Both the position numbers and the translations under genes were made by a program. A stretch of 64,000 bases of DNA from Daphnia pulex (taxonomy: Eukaryota; Arthropoda; Branchiopoda; Diplostraca; Daphniidae): assembly GCF_021134715.1 (NCBI RefSeq), contig NC_060022.1, positions 5,275,001 through 5,339,000 on the forward strand, written 5' to 3'. The notes beneath the pieces are model-generated. The model was not told where the DNA came from and ran no database searches. It was given only the letters and a program-made list of their open reading frames with translations. Positions 10,901-23,252 of the stretch are shown piece by piece (within the stretch, counting starts at the first letter, position 1; each line of letters opens with the position of its first letter).

Positions 10901-12499
10901 TCGTGAATCCTGTCCTTATCACGACAGCCAAGACTTTATCTTGGCCATAGTATCGAGTTTGAAGGACTTGTGTTCCACAGAAAAGAGTGTGCCTTTTGTG
11001 AATGTCGGTACAGTAGGGCTCATCCAGATCCGGGACGGGTGTTTTCGTCTCGGGAGCACTTTCACCTAATGAAAAGAAAGCAATTTTAGAGGAATTTGTC
11101 CAAATAACAATAAGAAAATAAGTTTAATAACTGACCTGTTAAAACGCTCTCATTGACAATGCCTGTAATAGATTGGAATAATAACATTGAATAGAGTTAT
11201 ACATGATAATATGTTTAAAACATTTAATTACAAGTGCCAGCTACAAGAACGGCATCGCATGGCATCATGAATCCAGTTGGAGGAATGACGATGACATCTC
11301 CCGGAACCAATCGGATGGCATAAATATTTTCATAAACTGAAATAGAAATCTTTATGTCAGCGATACTTCAAAAATACGTAAATGTAAGGCAATACCTTCT
11401 CCACTGCGACAAACAGTAACCATGGAAGAAATGTGAGCTGCTGTCATATTCTTTAGTGTCTCACTTTGCTGGATAATTTTTTAAAAAAGAAATATAGTAC
11501 TTAATTACTAGATATCTAAACAACCAAATATTATGTTACCCTGCGGATTTCGTAAAGCGCAACGCCAACGGATATAATGGATACCACGAAAATGCATGCT
11601 GCGTAATAGATGTAATCATCGACCGTCCAAACTACGCAACTAAAAATCTCGAAAAGGTAGAAGGGATTGAGAACTTCGTCTATCAATAAACGCCAGTAGG
11701 ATTTGACGTCCACAGACATTGTATTGAAGCCGTGTAGCTGAAGCCTGCAATCAATGAAATCAATCAAAATTATTTCTAGCCTATTGGACAGAGGAATCAA
11801 ATATTTTATACTTTGCTTCTTGAACATGCACAGATTGCCCTTCAAATTTATGGAAATCACAAAGTTGAATGCCTTGTTCGATTCCGGTTAGCATTTGAAA
11901 TCGCTGGTATAAAAAAAGTAAAAAACCATCAATAAAAATAAAAAAATCAAAAGTATCAGATATTACCTGGTACTTTTTGCTCCACAGAAACTTGACATGT
12001 TGATGGATAAAATACCGGGAGTAGGGCATAGCATCCTCTTCAAACAATTTGCTTGTTTCAGAATCCTCCTCTTTATCTGAATCCTCGTTTGATAAAAGAG
12101 AATATTCATTGGGAAAATAATCACCAACATTTTCTTGGTGCACTTTCGCGATGTATGTTTGTCCATGAACATCCTGTAGAAAGAAAAATATTAAAAATTA
12201 TGCCTCTTTATAAAACTAAAGTTAAAACACAAAGTGCATGAAAACACATAACATACCTCTAACACCAATACTTGAGATTCATCTATTGGGCATCTAATGT
12301 ACTGCCAACGAATTCCAAAGACGTTGTGCCAATAAGTGAGAACATATGGAAGGCCCATGCATAATATTGCTAGACAGTGGAAGACGAATGTCTTGACATA
12401 GCTTCTAGTGTAGCCAACTGCTACAAGTTTCTCTTTACTGCCATCTCCTATCACAGTTGAATTGGGCTTGATATTTAAGTTAATGTAGCCCCCAACCAT
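7921..12499 (-). CDS. ATP13A3: P5B-type ATPase, ATP13A2/3-like polyamine transporter
   Basis: An endolysosomal P-type ATPase. Characterised P5B pumps export polyamines from late endosomes and lysosomes to the cytosol. Fourteen exons: 12257-12499, 11967-12173, 11812-11903, 11540-11744, 11396-11468, 11232-11336, 11136-11162, 10752-11065, 10501-10689, 10260-10425, 10018-10196, 9559-9958, 9057-9496, 7921-8979. The coding sum is 3,699 bases, or 1,232 residues, a usual length for the family. Visible marks: PGDVIVIPP and TGES (317-320) in the actuator domain, PPAMP (441-445) in M4, which is the P5B form of this motif, phosphorylated Asp484 in DKTGTLTE, KGSPE (637-641), TGDN (733-736), [14 protein letters not shown] (896-901), and a large last exon with six C-terminal membrane helices. 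The start is the first in-frame ATG after an in-frame TGA. An acceptor at 12528 suggests an upstream noncoding exon. Intron oddities are an AAG acceptor before 10425 and a GTTTTT donor at 10259. Whether it is an ATP13A2 or ATP13A3 counterpart cannot be settled, as arthropods often have one gene. Confidence 0.95.
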
Positions 12500-12527
12500 C
12501 TCACTGTAGGCGCCATACAATCAGAAT

Positions 12528-13424
12528 CTGAAGGGGAAAAATATACAAAAATTATGAAACTACTGCCGATGACGTCGTAATTTTTTTAGTCTGATTAAAA
12601 AAATCCATCATCCAAAGAAAACTTGGACGGAGATTTAACAGTGTGAATAAATTTTCTCTTAACTTTTACTCTTACAACTATTTACTCTATTTCTTAAAAG
12701 CTAAAAACACATAAATGAAATTTAACTGATTGGAAGCACTTTAGAAGTGACATCCTGAAAGAAAAAATCTAGTAGAGTAAAATTATTGTTTCAACCTTCA
12801 CAAAATAAAAAGTCGGGAGAGATTTCCCGGATTTCACTGTTGTTAGATTGTTGTAGTCTCCTCTGTTTACTATTGACTTTCATAAATGAAATAAGGCGTT
12901 GCCATATTCTATAATATTGGTTTTCTTATCTAATTTCTAATTCCGCAAATTCAATCAGAATTCAGATAATCTGAGATAATTCATTAGATTTATAAACAGA
13001 TAAGATAACCGTTTTTATCTTTGAAATGATTATTCTATCATCGTGACCCATGAAAAGGGACAAACAAATTGAAGAATAACCGGACCGGAGAAGAACCTCA
13101 TCAGTTTATTGGCGCATTTCAAAGTTCTTCCTTCTTCTTGAACTGACTTTTGGAAATCTCAATGAGAAAATTCTTTTCATTGACTGTAAGAAACATATTT
13201 TGACCAACCGCTTTATTCGTACAATATAAAAACAATAACAAATCATCAAAAGGGATAAGCGCAGGGTTTATAAGTAACCATTCAGGTTATCGCAGTCGCC
13301 TTTTGGAAAGGTGATGCTATACGGTTGCTCATTTCCGCAAAATGAGGTAAATGTAGCAAATAAAATGGGTATGCACTGCCTGGAATAAATTTTGGACTGG
13401 GACTGCTATAATAGTAAAAGTCTA
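12528..13424. other. intergenic between ATPase 5' end and lysozyme 3' end
   Basis: No coding frame is seen. A good acceptor (tttttccccttcag, ending at 12528) implies that the ATPase has a noncoding first exon somewhere in this interval or beyond. AATAAA on the minus strand at 13212-13217 is the likely polyadenylation signal of the first lysozyme-like gene. Confidence 0.45.
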
Positions 13425-14292
13425 TCACACTACGACAGGGCCATCCCGACATTTGCGAAACTCTGTGTAGAACGGTAAACCTTCCATCTTAGCAAAGCAG
13501 GAGTCGGATTTTCCCAAAACATGGATGCGAGCAAAGTCCTCACAATCAGTAACGGCGTCTTCATTGCAATCCTAATACGACCATTTAAATATTTTTTAAT
13601 CAAAGAAAAATAATTTTCAGTATGAATTGAATAACTACCTGAGCATATTCGTTCATATACAGACGAACAGTTCGTTCAGCGCAAGCTTTATCTTGTGCGC
13701 AAGCCTCAAAGGCTATACAATAAGGAAACATGATTATAAAGACAAGTATTTCAAATTGGTATAACCAAAAATCTACCCCCATCATTTCTTACCTCCTGTT
13801 GCGTTAGGATCGTCGTCTGGTTTGAGGGTAGGTTGCCCTGCATCTGCCCAGTAATTAACCCCAATGAGAAAAGGGCCGCAGAGGTATTGGGATCCAGTTG
13901 TGCACGGGGCAGTCAAATTGCAAAATGAGCTCGCTCGACACAAACATTTCATGCAGTCTTCAGGTATTACAACAGCAGGCTCACCCTCTTGTCCTGAAAA
14001 TAATATTTTTCGGAACTAGATAAATCGATTGAATTTTACAAGGAAAATTAATATAACCTTGGAATATCTAAACAAGTTTTACATTAATACTTAGAATTTA
14101 TCAAAAACATGATTAATTCTATTACCTAATACGCAAAGAGCGAAGAGTACTTTAGTTTAGTGAGTTTACTATTGACATTAGAAATACATAAACCGAAAAA
14201 AAAAAAAAAAACATTTTTTTACCTTGAATAAGCGGGAAAATAAGTACAGCGAAAGCGGCAAAAATGCAAGCAACAGCTAACTTGTTTAACAT
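13425..14292 (-). CDS. i-type lysozyme-like (destabilase family) protein 1
   Basis: A secreted invertebrate-type lysozyme family protein. Exons: 14223-14292, 13793-13993, 13639-13712, 13425-13571, giving 163 residues. Residues 1-23 are a signal peptide (MLNKLAVACIFAAFAVLIFP). The family core CMKCLCRASSFC (37-48), the Cys at 54, then LCGPFLIGVNYWADAG (61-76), AFEACAQDKACAERTVRLYM and DCNEDAVTDCEDFARIH place it firmly in the destabilase/i-type fold. The position of the catalytic Glu of bivalve i-type lysozymes holds Ser45 and the position of the catalytic Asp holds Gly/Thr, so muramidase activity is doubtful. Isopeptidase activity or a non-enzymatic immune or digestive role is possible. Its intron positions and phases match its tandem neighbour at 16.4-17.4 kb. 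Confidence 0.92.
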
Positions 14293-14388
14293 TTTTCTAG
14301 CTTCTGGGAGTTGGGAGCACCAAGGATAGGAGCGACTCAATTCTTCTAGCTATTGACTGCTTCTGGTTTCGCTAACTCCCGGGAAATC

Positions 14389-14396
14389 CTTATATA
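14389..14396 (-). promoter_or_regulatory. TATA box of lysozyme-like gene 1
   Basis: TATATAAG on the minus strand, 97 bases upstream of the ATG and ahead of a short leader. It implies a start site near 14360. Confidence 0.7.
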
Positions 14397-14399
14397 CTC

Positions 14400-16376
14400 A
14401 GTCGGATGGCGACCACTCAATTTGGGTGACCTGAAATTGGTGTTCGAGCCAAATAAAGAAATTGTTGATTAAGGGGAAAGTTAATAATTATGAAATTATT
14501 ACTTTATTTTTTGTACTGTTTTTTTTTTATTTTGTTACTTTTTTCTTCAGCTCTGAAGCGAATGGTACCGCACTCTCACTCGCTCAATTTACTGTACATC
14601 TAACTATAGGTTAAGTGTACGTTGATTCATTCATTTCTGAAAACTTTATAAAATTGTTGGTAAAACAAACGATGTGCTATGTGGCACATCATGGCACGCA
14701 TAAATTTGCTAAAAATGGTCATCATATAATAAGGAAAGAGCAAACTTTTCGTAAACCAGTTTGCGAGGAGACATGCACCTTGTGTGAAACCTTGAGTTTC
14801 CATCATTGTGGAAAAAATCTAATAAAATCACCCGGAGGAAACTACGTACATAAATGCCCTTCAAGACTGGGCTACGATATTTAAAAAAAATAATAACTAC
14901 CGTCTTGGATCGAACGACGATCAGGCCACTACCTTTCAAGCTACCGGTGTACACACAACACTATTCGGTTGTCTGATCGCACTTGTAAGTTGATGTCGCT
15001 TTCTTTTTTTCCCCCTCAGTTAGTTCCTCAATTGTCAAACTAAAGTTCTGGGTGGCAACACGCGGATTTGTTGGTATTTTTAGAATTAGAAAATCTTTAA
15101 AAAGATCTTAGAATCTTAGAAAAAACTGGAAAAAAAACAAACTGGTTATAAGCTGACACTTTGTCGCCAAGGTGATCGAAACAAAGAAAAGCAGAGAAGC
15201 AATAGATTATTCGGCATATCTTGGATCCAAGGTTTCCGATACATTTTAGAATGGTAAAAAAACCCTAAAGCAGAAGCGAATTGAACGGGGAAAACAATTA
15301 GGTACGATGGAGTTTCTTGTTATCAAAATTCATTTCTTGCTAAAAGACTTACCAATCCTAGTAAAAATTCATTACACAATGAGCTAAATGGATGCCAATT
15401 TTTTAAATTAATTACCCAACGTTAGTTTAGGTGAATTTAACCTATCACATGGTTGAACCATTATGCGCGCGGGGCTTTCCTGTATCTGGTGAAAATGAGA
15501 AAGGACGAGATCGTGAGTTGGACTAGTTTTTTTTGGCACGAATATATAACCCAGATTTCAGCAGAAATAAATTAGTGTAAAAATTAATCTATTTTTTTTT
15601 ACCAATCTGCGTTGTAATTAAGAAATCAGAAGATTATTAAATAACCAGAAAGACGTGCAACTTGTACTAAACTTAAATTAGAAACGCACTTTCTCTAATT
15701 AACTCGGGTATACCTGTGTATAGAATTCATAAAATACATGCGAATTTCACAAATACCTGCGGGTCATCTTTAAACTTAAAAACAAAAATGTCGCAAGAAG
15801 CCTTGAGACGGCGAGACGTGCATACCTTGACAACAATTCTTCAAGTTAAGTTCAGCATTTTACTCTGCCATTACTTACTTGCTGAGCAACGTCTAAAGAC
15901 AAATAAGAGGTAAAAGTAGAATATCAATATAAACAAACCCCAATGACCTATTTGGCATCAAAGATCCAATGCAAATTTCTGAAAACAAAACAAAAAAACA
16001 AAAAAAAAAAATAATAATAAAATTGCAATCGCTACGTGTTGGCTGGGTTACTGTTTCTAAACTTCATTGCCAATCTAAAACGATAAAACCTTTCTGTCAC
16101 CTGTACGTGACACGAAACTCTGCGTTTCTGTGTAACTTTCTCCAGCACACATCAGTTTGCACAACAGATAGCGTCTTTAGAAGCTTTTGGCCAAACGCAA
16201 AAACTTTTCGCAATAAACTCATAAAAGCTATTTCGTCGTCAAGCGTATATTGAATTGTAAATCGTTTCAAGAGTCGTTTAAAATTTAAATTATGGAATGA
16301 ATCCCCACGAACTTTTAATTAATACTACGCGAGAAGTACATCCGGCTAGCCACAGTTGTGTCGCAACGATCGATGT
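14400..16376. other. intergenic between the two lysozyme-like genes
   Basis: No supported gene is seen. Short plus-strand frames (14615-14884, 15716-15913, 15969-16253) have no recognisable domain and no splice or promoter context. A minus-strand ATTAAA at 16314-16319 may end the second lysozyme-like transcript. Confidence 0.45.
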
Positions 16377-17359
16377 TTATCCCGCCAAAGATTGAACAGT
16401 GTTTCTACACGCGAGGTAGCCTTGATAGAAAGGCGTCTGAGTAATTGGTGCGTTACAACCAAATCCACCCAAGATGTGGAGGTGAGCGTAGTCGTCACAA
16501 TTAATAGCGCCATCTCCATTGCAATCCTAAAAGCAACAACAACAAAAATAATGATGAAATTGTTTCACAAAAAGAACGCGAGTTAAATCATTAAAAAATA
16601 AAATAAAATGAAATAAAATATTACCTGTGCGAACTTGGCCATGTATCCACGGACCGTCTCTCCAGCACAAACGGCATCTTGGACGCAAGCCTCAAATGCT
16701 ATTCAAGGTTTAATAAAGATGACCTTAAATGGTGCCGCAATTTTTAAGATATGAAAACCAAAATGATTTACCTCCTTTTCTTTCAGGGTCATCGTTCGCT
16801 AGAACAAATTTGCCTGCATCGGCCCAATAAGCCCACGAAATGAGGAAAGGGCCGCAAAGATATTGGTGACCAGTTGTGCATGGTATAGTCATGTTGCAGC
16901 CGGTACTTGCTTGACATAAACATCCAAGGCAATCCTCTGGAACAACAGAGGCTACCTGACCTGAAAGAACGATGACGCAATTACTTAGACGCGTACTGGA
17001 CAAACTGGGGAATTTCCAATGTCTTCGTCCTCGGGATAAACTAACTAGTAAATATTTATTTCGTTTTTAAGAAGAGCCAAGGAAAGTCAGACAAGGTCGT
17101 GAGGAACTAAAAAAACGGGCATTTTGCCCTGGAGGAAACTATATAGAATGCGTTGACCGATGTTGCAACAGTCTAGCCATGAACTTTAATATTCTGATAT
17201 TTTTGTCAAATAGCAGTCTACAATTTTAGATATCTGATTATTTAACCAGTCTGCTATTATAAATTTTGAGACATAACAGAGACAAAAAATTCAATTTTTA
17301 CCTTGGATTGAAGGAATTAAAATAGCCAAAAGGCAAGCGGCAGCGATCTTGAACAGCAT
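16377..17359 (-). CDS. i-type lysozyme-like (destabilase family) protein 2
   Basis: Tandem paralogue of the gene at 13.4-14.3 kb. Exons: 17302-17359, 16772-16960, 16625-16698, 16377-16526, giving 156 residues. The signal peptide MLFKIAAACLLAILIPS is followed by CLGCLCQASTGC (30-41), LCGPFLISWAYWADAG, AFEACVQDAVCAGETVRGYM and DCNGDGAINCDDYAHLHILG. The cysteine framework is kept. Ser38 stands where catalytic Glu is expected and the catalytic Asp position is not acidic, the same losses as in paralogue 1. The last-exon segment DCNGDGAINCDDY resembles a short Asp-rich calcium-loop-like segment. That reading is inference only. Confidence 0.92.
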
Positions 17360-17504
17360 CTTGTGAAGCTGACAGCAGGACAACGACTCAAGGTAGGTTC
17401 TGGTATCTAACCGGTTTTAGGTATTGGGTAACCGCTTCTTCGTAGCAGCTTTAGCTGTTGACTCTCTGGCTGGAAGTTGACTCGGAAAATACAAACCTGG
17501 GGGT

Positions 17505-17512
17505 TTTATATA
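17505..17512 (-). promoter_or_regulatory. TATA box of lysozyme-like gene 2
   Basis: TATATAAA on the minus strand, about 150 bases upstream of the ATG. An initiator-like TCAACT lies near 17480, which is compatible with a start site about 30 bases downstream of the box. Confidence 0.7.
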
Positions 17513-17519
17513 GGCTCCG

Positions 17520-18098
17520 GGCACGGACGACCAACGTCCTTACCACAAATCGATTCGTAATAAGCAATTCCGGATGCCGGATGGGGAATTACACATAGAT
17601 ATAAGTCTCCGGAAGACCCAAAGGATTTCGAGATACGAACAACGACCTTCAGGATGCGAATATTAATAAGTATGGATACCAGGTAGTGTCCTAAGGTTTC
17701 AATCTTCATGGTCAGTAAAAGTGTTCAAGCGTAGTAAGGTAACCACACCCAATTCAATTACCAAATTCTTGTCTCATAGGATCATAGCTAGAAAACGGAT
17801 CCAAATCGTTTTGTATGCAGCCCACGAGAAAATTATTAAACGTCAGTGGCTTTCTTTTATTTTTCTGCATGAGAGATACGTTCAATTATTAATCAACATG
17901 AAGTTCGCTGCGTGCCTGCTGTCAGTGCTGTGCAAGTGCAATTCGAAAATTGAAAATGTTTTCATTGTTCATATGCAGGCAACAGCGGCAACACTGTTGG
18001 ATTGGATTTTGTTTTCGTCGTCTGCTACATTTTGACATTCTCATTTTTGACATAATTGCTAATTCAAAACAAGTTTTTTTTTATCTGCAACTTTGGAA
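17520..18098. other. divergent intergenic region of lysozyme 2 and LZIC
   Basis: Separates the minus-strand lysozyme promoter from the LZIC start. No coding frame is supported. No TATA box is seen close to the LZIC ATG, which fits a housekeeping promoter. Confidence 0.4.
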
Positions 18099-18918
<820 letters not shown>

Positions 18919-18935
18919 AAAGACAGTAAAAATCA

Positions 18936-18941
18936 AATAAA
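18936..18941 (+). promoter_or_regulatory. LZIC: polyadenylation signal of LZIC
   Basis: AATAAA 18 bases after the LZIC stop. This is very close but normal for compact crustacean genes. Confidence 0.5.
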
Positions 18942-20273
18942 TGGATGAAGGATCTATGAAAAATGTCTCCTGCTTATAAAAATCCTATCTTTTTACTACA
19001 TTCAAACTGGTTAATTGGCAAATCGTGTACCGCAATTTTATCCAGATGAAGAATGAGGATATCTAAATGTTTGAAATTTTGCATTGCTCAGTTTTTTCGC
19101 TATGACCGATTCTGGTAAATCATGTTTAATAAAAAAAAAAATAATAATCAAAATTTCTAAATCAAGTCTTTATGCTTAGTTTTTAAGATTTTCTCACCAT
19201 CACTTGGTCAAAATTTCAAAAAATAAATTTTCATGTTCAAGACATGTTCAAGATTTGACCACTAGATGGTGTTCGCTGGTTCTTGGAACACAAAAAGTGC
19301 AAAATTTTGAACTTGTTATTCTCCTTTTTATACTTTATTTGAATTGCAAAATATCTCATCTTATCCAATTAAAAAAAACTTGAATTTCCAGTTCTGCAAT
19401 ACAAGTTGGCAATTGATTAGCAACATAGTTCTAGATTCGTATGTTAGTTTTCATCGGGAGAGTTGAAAAGGTCTCAGAAGGGATTACCGATAAGCTGATC
19501 GGACAAAAGTGGCAAGAGAGAAACATACTGTTCACTATCGTATAACCAAAACAAATAGATTAGTTGTAGCATATCATGTTTTGTGGCAAAAGAACCGAAT
19601 TCACACGGGATCAAACAAATGGCCTGCGTACACGAGAGGAGGAGTCAGTTGGCATCGGTCAGTGAGAGAGTAGAAGTTTTCTTGACAACAACCTCGTGTA
19701 GATAGTTGAAATCGCGCAACAGCTCCGGCCAATGAGGTTTCGATGCGGCAGCCTTTTACTCATTTGCGATTGGCTCGTGAAAGCTTATCCGCGACGTACA
19801 CTTTCACACACACTCTCTACACACCCTTTTTTTCAAGTTTTAGTTGGGAAGAAAAAAAGAGGGGGGGGGGGAGGCGCGCCCCCAGCGCTGCACAGGATGT
19901 ACGATTCATCCACATTTCGATTCGCTCGATGAGCTCTGCACGCGAAAAACCATAGCAACTCCCGCTCGCACGCAATAAAAAAAAGGAGAGAGGAAAAAGG
20001 GAATAATGACGAATATCCTATATAGATGATGCTCCATTTCCTTACAATTTCCAGTTATTTCTTGGCTTTAATACCTTGGTCTTTAATTCGATTCGAGTTC
20101 CTGTGTGCCCTCCCAAAAGGATCAAAGAAGAGGCGCCATCATTTCATTTGAAAAGGTCTTTTAGAGAAGAGCGGGGGGGATTCGCAGATTGGTATCGCAA
20201 ATTATCGACAGAAAGATTGATGGGTGCCGTTGTAACTCTGGCCGAAGGAATCGTAAGCTATACGGTGAAGTGA

Positions 20274-20298
20274 AGAGAGAGAGAGAGAGAGAGAGAGA
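20274..20298. repeat. (GA)n microsatellite
   Basis: An uninterrupted AG/GA dinucleotide tract of 25 bases. It is potentially a GAGA-factor type site as well as a marker. Confidence 0.9.
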
Positions 20299-23225
20299 TG
20301 CTCTTCTGCATTCAGTCCGCCGCCGAAGCATGGGCATTTGCAATATATCAAGTCCCCCAGCTGCCGGGCAAACTAAGTTGTATATCACTCTATTACGAGT
20401 GTGCGTTTAACCGACTCTGTATAACTGTGCACTGCGAATAAACATCGCCGGGGCAAGTTTCCCTCAACCGTCTGGATTTCTCGATAAGCAAGACTCACAG
20501 ACTCGGGCGATACAGCTCCTCTAAACTCTTGGACTTGATTCGCTTGGAAAGTTGAAGCGAAGCAGGCGCCATTGATCCTCCTTACACACTAAACACTATA
20601 CCACCGGCACGGGTTCACTCCAAAGTCCAAAGTAGACCACCACCACCGCATTTAATTTGATTTCTTCTTCTTCTTCTTGCAGCCGAAATCCAACTGGAGG
20701 TGATCAAGTCAGAGTGGTTTTTTTAAACAATTAATTGCGGGAACATATAGAGAAATGACCCACGCTCAAACAGAAAAAAAAAGAGACAAATATTCGTTCG
20801 CACAGACTGGCCCACCCCGAAATAGCGCCGGAGCAAAAGCAAAACAGTTTGTCTTACTTATTTACTGCATTGTGTGGATTAATCGCATCGCTGAATTCCT
20901 TTATGATGAAAAACGAGAAGATTTCGACACCGTGTGGCGCGTTAGTAAGTTGTTGATTTATGCGCCACTCGGATGAAGAAACGGGGCCCCCCAAAAAACT
21001 AAAGAGATTCACTGGACTTTTTCTATTGCGAGTTGTTAAAAGAAAGGAAATAGAAATCCTTGCTGCTGGCCATAAAGTTAAGAAAAATCAATTCAAAAGG
21101 AGAGGGGCAGCTTTATATCAACGGAATATCTTTTTCGGCGACATGTTATCGAACACTGGGAAAACCACGCATTTAGTTAATACGGTATGAAAGATGACGC
21201 CCGAGCTAACGGGTCAAACTACACACACACACAAACACCAATGGCAGAAACGGAACGGCATTCGATGCCGTTAGATTGAGCACTCCCGATGGTGGTGGTG
21301 GTGATGGATCAGTGCGTTTGACTCCACATCCACAATTCCACATGTACACGTTTCACTAACGTAGTATATAGCACGAGTCGCAGCTGCCTTTTTTTTTAAA
21401 TTTTTTACTCCATTTTGTTTCCAAAAAGACGACAGTAATACTAACTACATGGCGAATGCAAACATCGCGGTCGGTCGCTACAACGACTCATCGGAAGAAG
21501 AGCGCGTACGAGCCAAAACGACTCGGCGATTGAGACTTTTGAAACACCTGACACGCGCTCCACCTGATCCGATTCCCAAAAGTGGCAGGTATATCATGAC
21601 ACACACACGACGCCAATAAATACGACGTCGTGCCTCGTAACGATATATTGCGAAACAAGACGAAACGGTGTAATGATGGCGGCGACTATTCTAATCAGCC
21701 CACGCTAAATGATGAGCATCGAAGACTATCAAATCTATCACATGGAAGATAAGAGGAAATATTCGAAGCGAAACCTTGAAAGCGCGCGGCCATCGAGCAA
21801 CGCGAGCCAACCCCATTACCGCGGATAATGAGCACCTTTGGAAAGCGGCTGGAGAATTTATGAAATTGGCTCGACAGAAAAAACTGAACAGCTTTAATTA
21901 TTTATTTCCTACACACAAAAGGGGGGAAGAAAAAGAAGAAGAAAAAAAAGCGCAGAGCGAACACGTTGGGCGGAGGATGGAGGCGGGACCGAATAAGCAA
22001 AGTTATCGATGAATGTGCTCATTGTGGCACACGGCCCGAGGTCGCCAAAGATTTTTTTTTTATTAGCAAATCTCTCTCGCGGGAGAGATAGACTCTGTAC
22101 AACAAAATCGTATTTGGGTACGTATGGGCGGTCATCTCATATATTCTAGCCATGACACACTACTACTACTCTTTAAGGCGAGAGAGAGAGAGAGGAGAGA
22201 CTGGTGAAATAATAATTCGATTCAGTCGTCATTGTCATCCGACTTTGGCTGGTGATATTACGGTCGGTCGGGCGGGCGGGCGGCGAGAGTCCAACAGTAT
22301 GTGAGGGGGTGCAAACAAGGGCGAAATCACCACACGTTTCTCATACATTTGCACAACTCTCGTCTCGTCAGCCAACTGCTGCGAATACGTAAACTGCCAG
22401 TCATGTATGTCGTGTTCAAACATAATAACACAACAACAACACCGGCGACTCCTCCCACTTCTTATATCAAACCTCAAACTTCATTCGATTACGCAGGATG
22501 AAGCAGCTGCTGTAGCAGCAGGAAACGGACGCGGAAAAAAAAAACGGGATACGCGCAATTTACAGCGCAGTTCAGAACAAAAAAATGAAAAAACAAAAAA
22601 GAAACAACCTTTTTTTTTTTTCTGTTGTTCCTCCTCGTACTGTGTTCCATAAGGGGGTTTGGTAGCTGCTCTCGCCGGAACAATTGGCAATTTAACAAAT
22701 GCAGCAGGGCTGGCCAAACAAAAATAAATCAACTTGAGGGACTGTGCAACGTTGGGAATAAATTGTCCGTGCACCCACCCGCGCCGCCGTAACAGTCAGG
22801 GCAATATAAGTGATGAGATCACCATGTGTGTGCCCCATGAAAAGTCATAATTTCAATAACACAACACGAAAAAAAAAAATACAAATATAGGAGGAAGAAA
22901 ATAAGATGAAATAAATGAAATACGGACCCCTTTTTATTTTTTCTCTTTCTTTCTTTCCCCCCACCCGTCCACAAAAGGAGACCAAACCCAACGTGATGCA
23001 CAATGAACCGTCTATCAAGGACCTCTTCAACTCAGTGCTGAATTATGGATAAAGGATCACGATTGATTTCCCAAAGGGATCAGGGCAACAGTAAGTTTGT
23101 CACCTAATACGTTCGGTGTGGGCGCTCTGACGCCGGAGCTAAAGAGAAAGATAGATACTATATTCACCAAAAGTCTTCTTGTTAAAGGTTTGCAAGGGTT
23201 CCGCAACAGCTGTTGTGGTCGGGGG

Positions 23226-23252
23226 AGCAGCAGCAGCAGCAGCAGCAGCAGC
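23226..23252. repeat. (AGC)9 microsatellite
   Basis: Nine AGC units in noncoding DNA. On the minus strand it produces a spurious poly-Leu frame. Confidence 0.9.
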
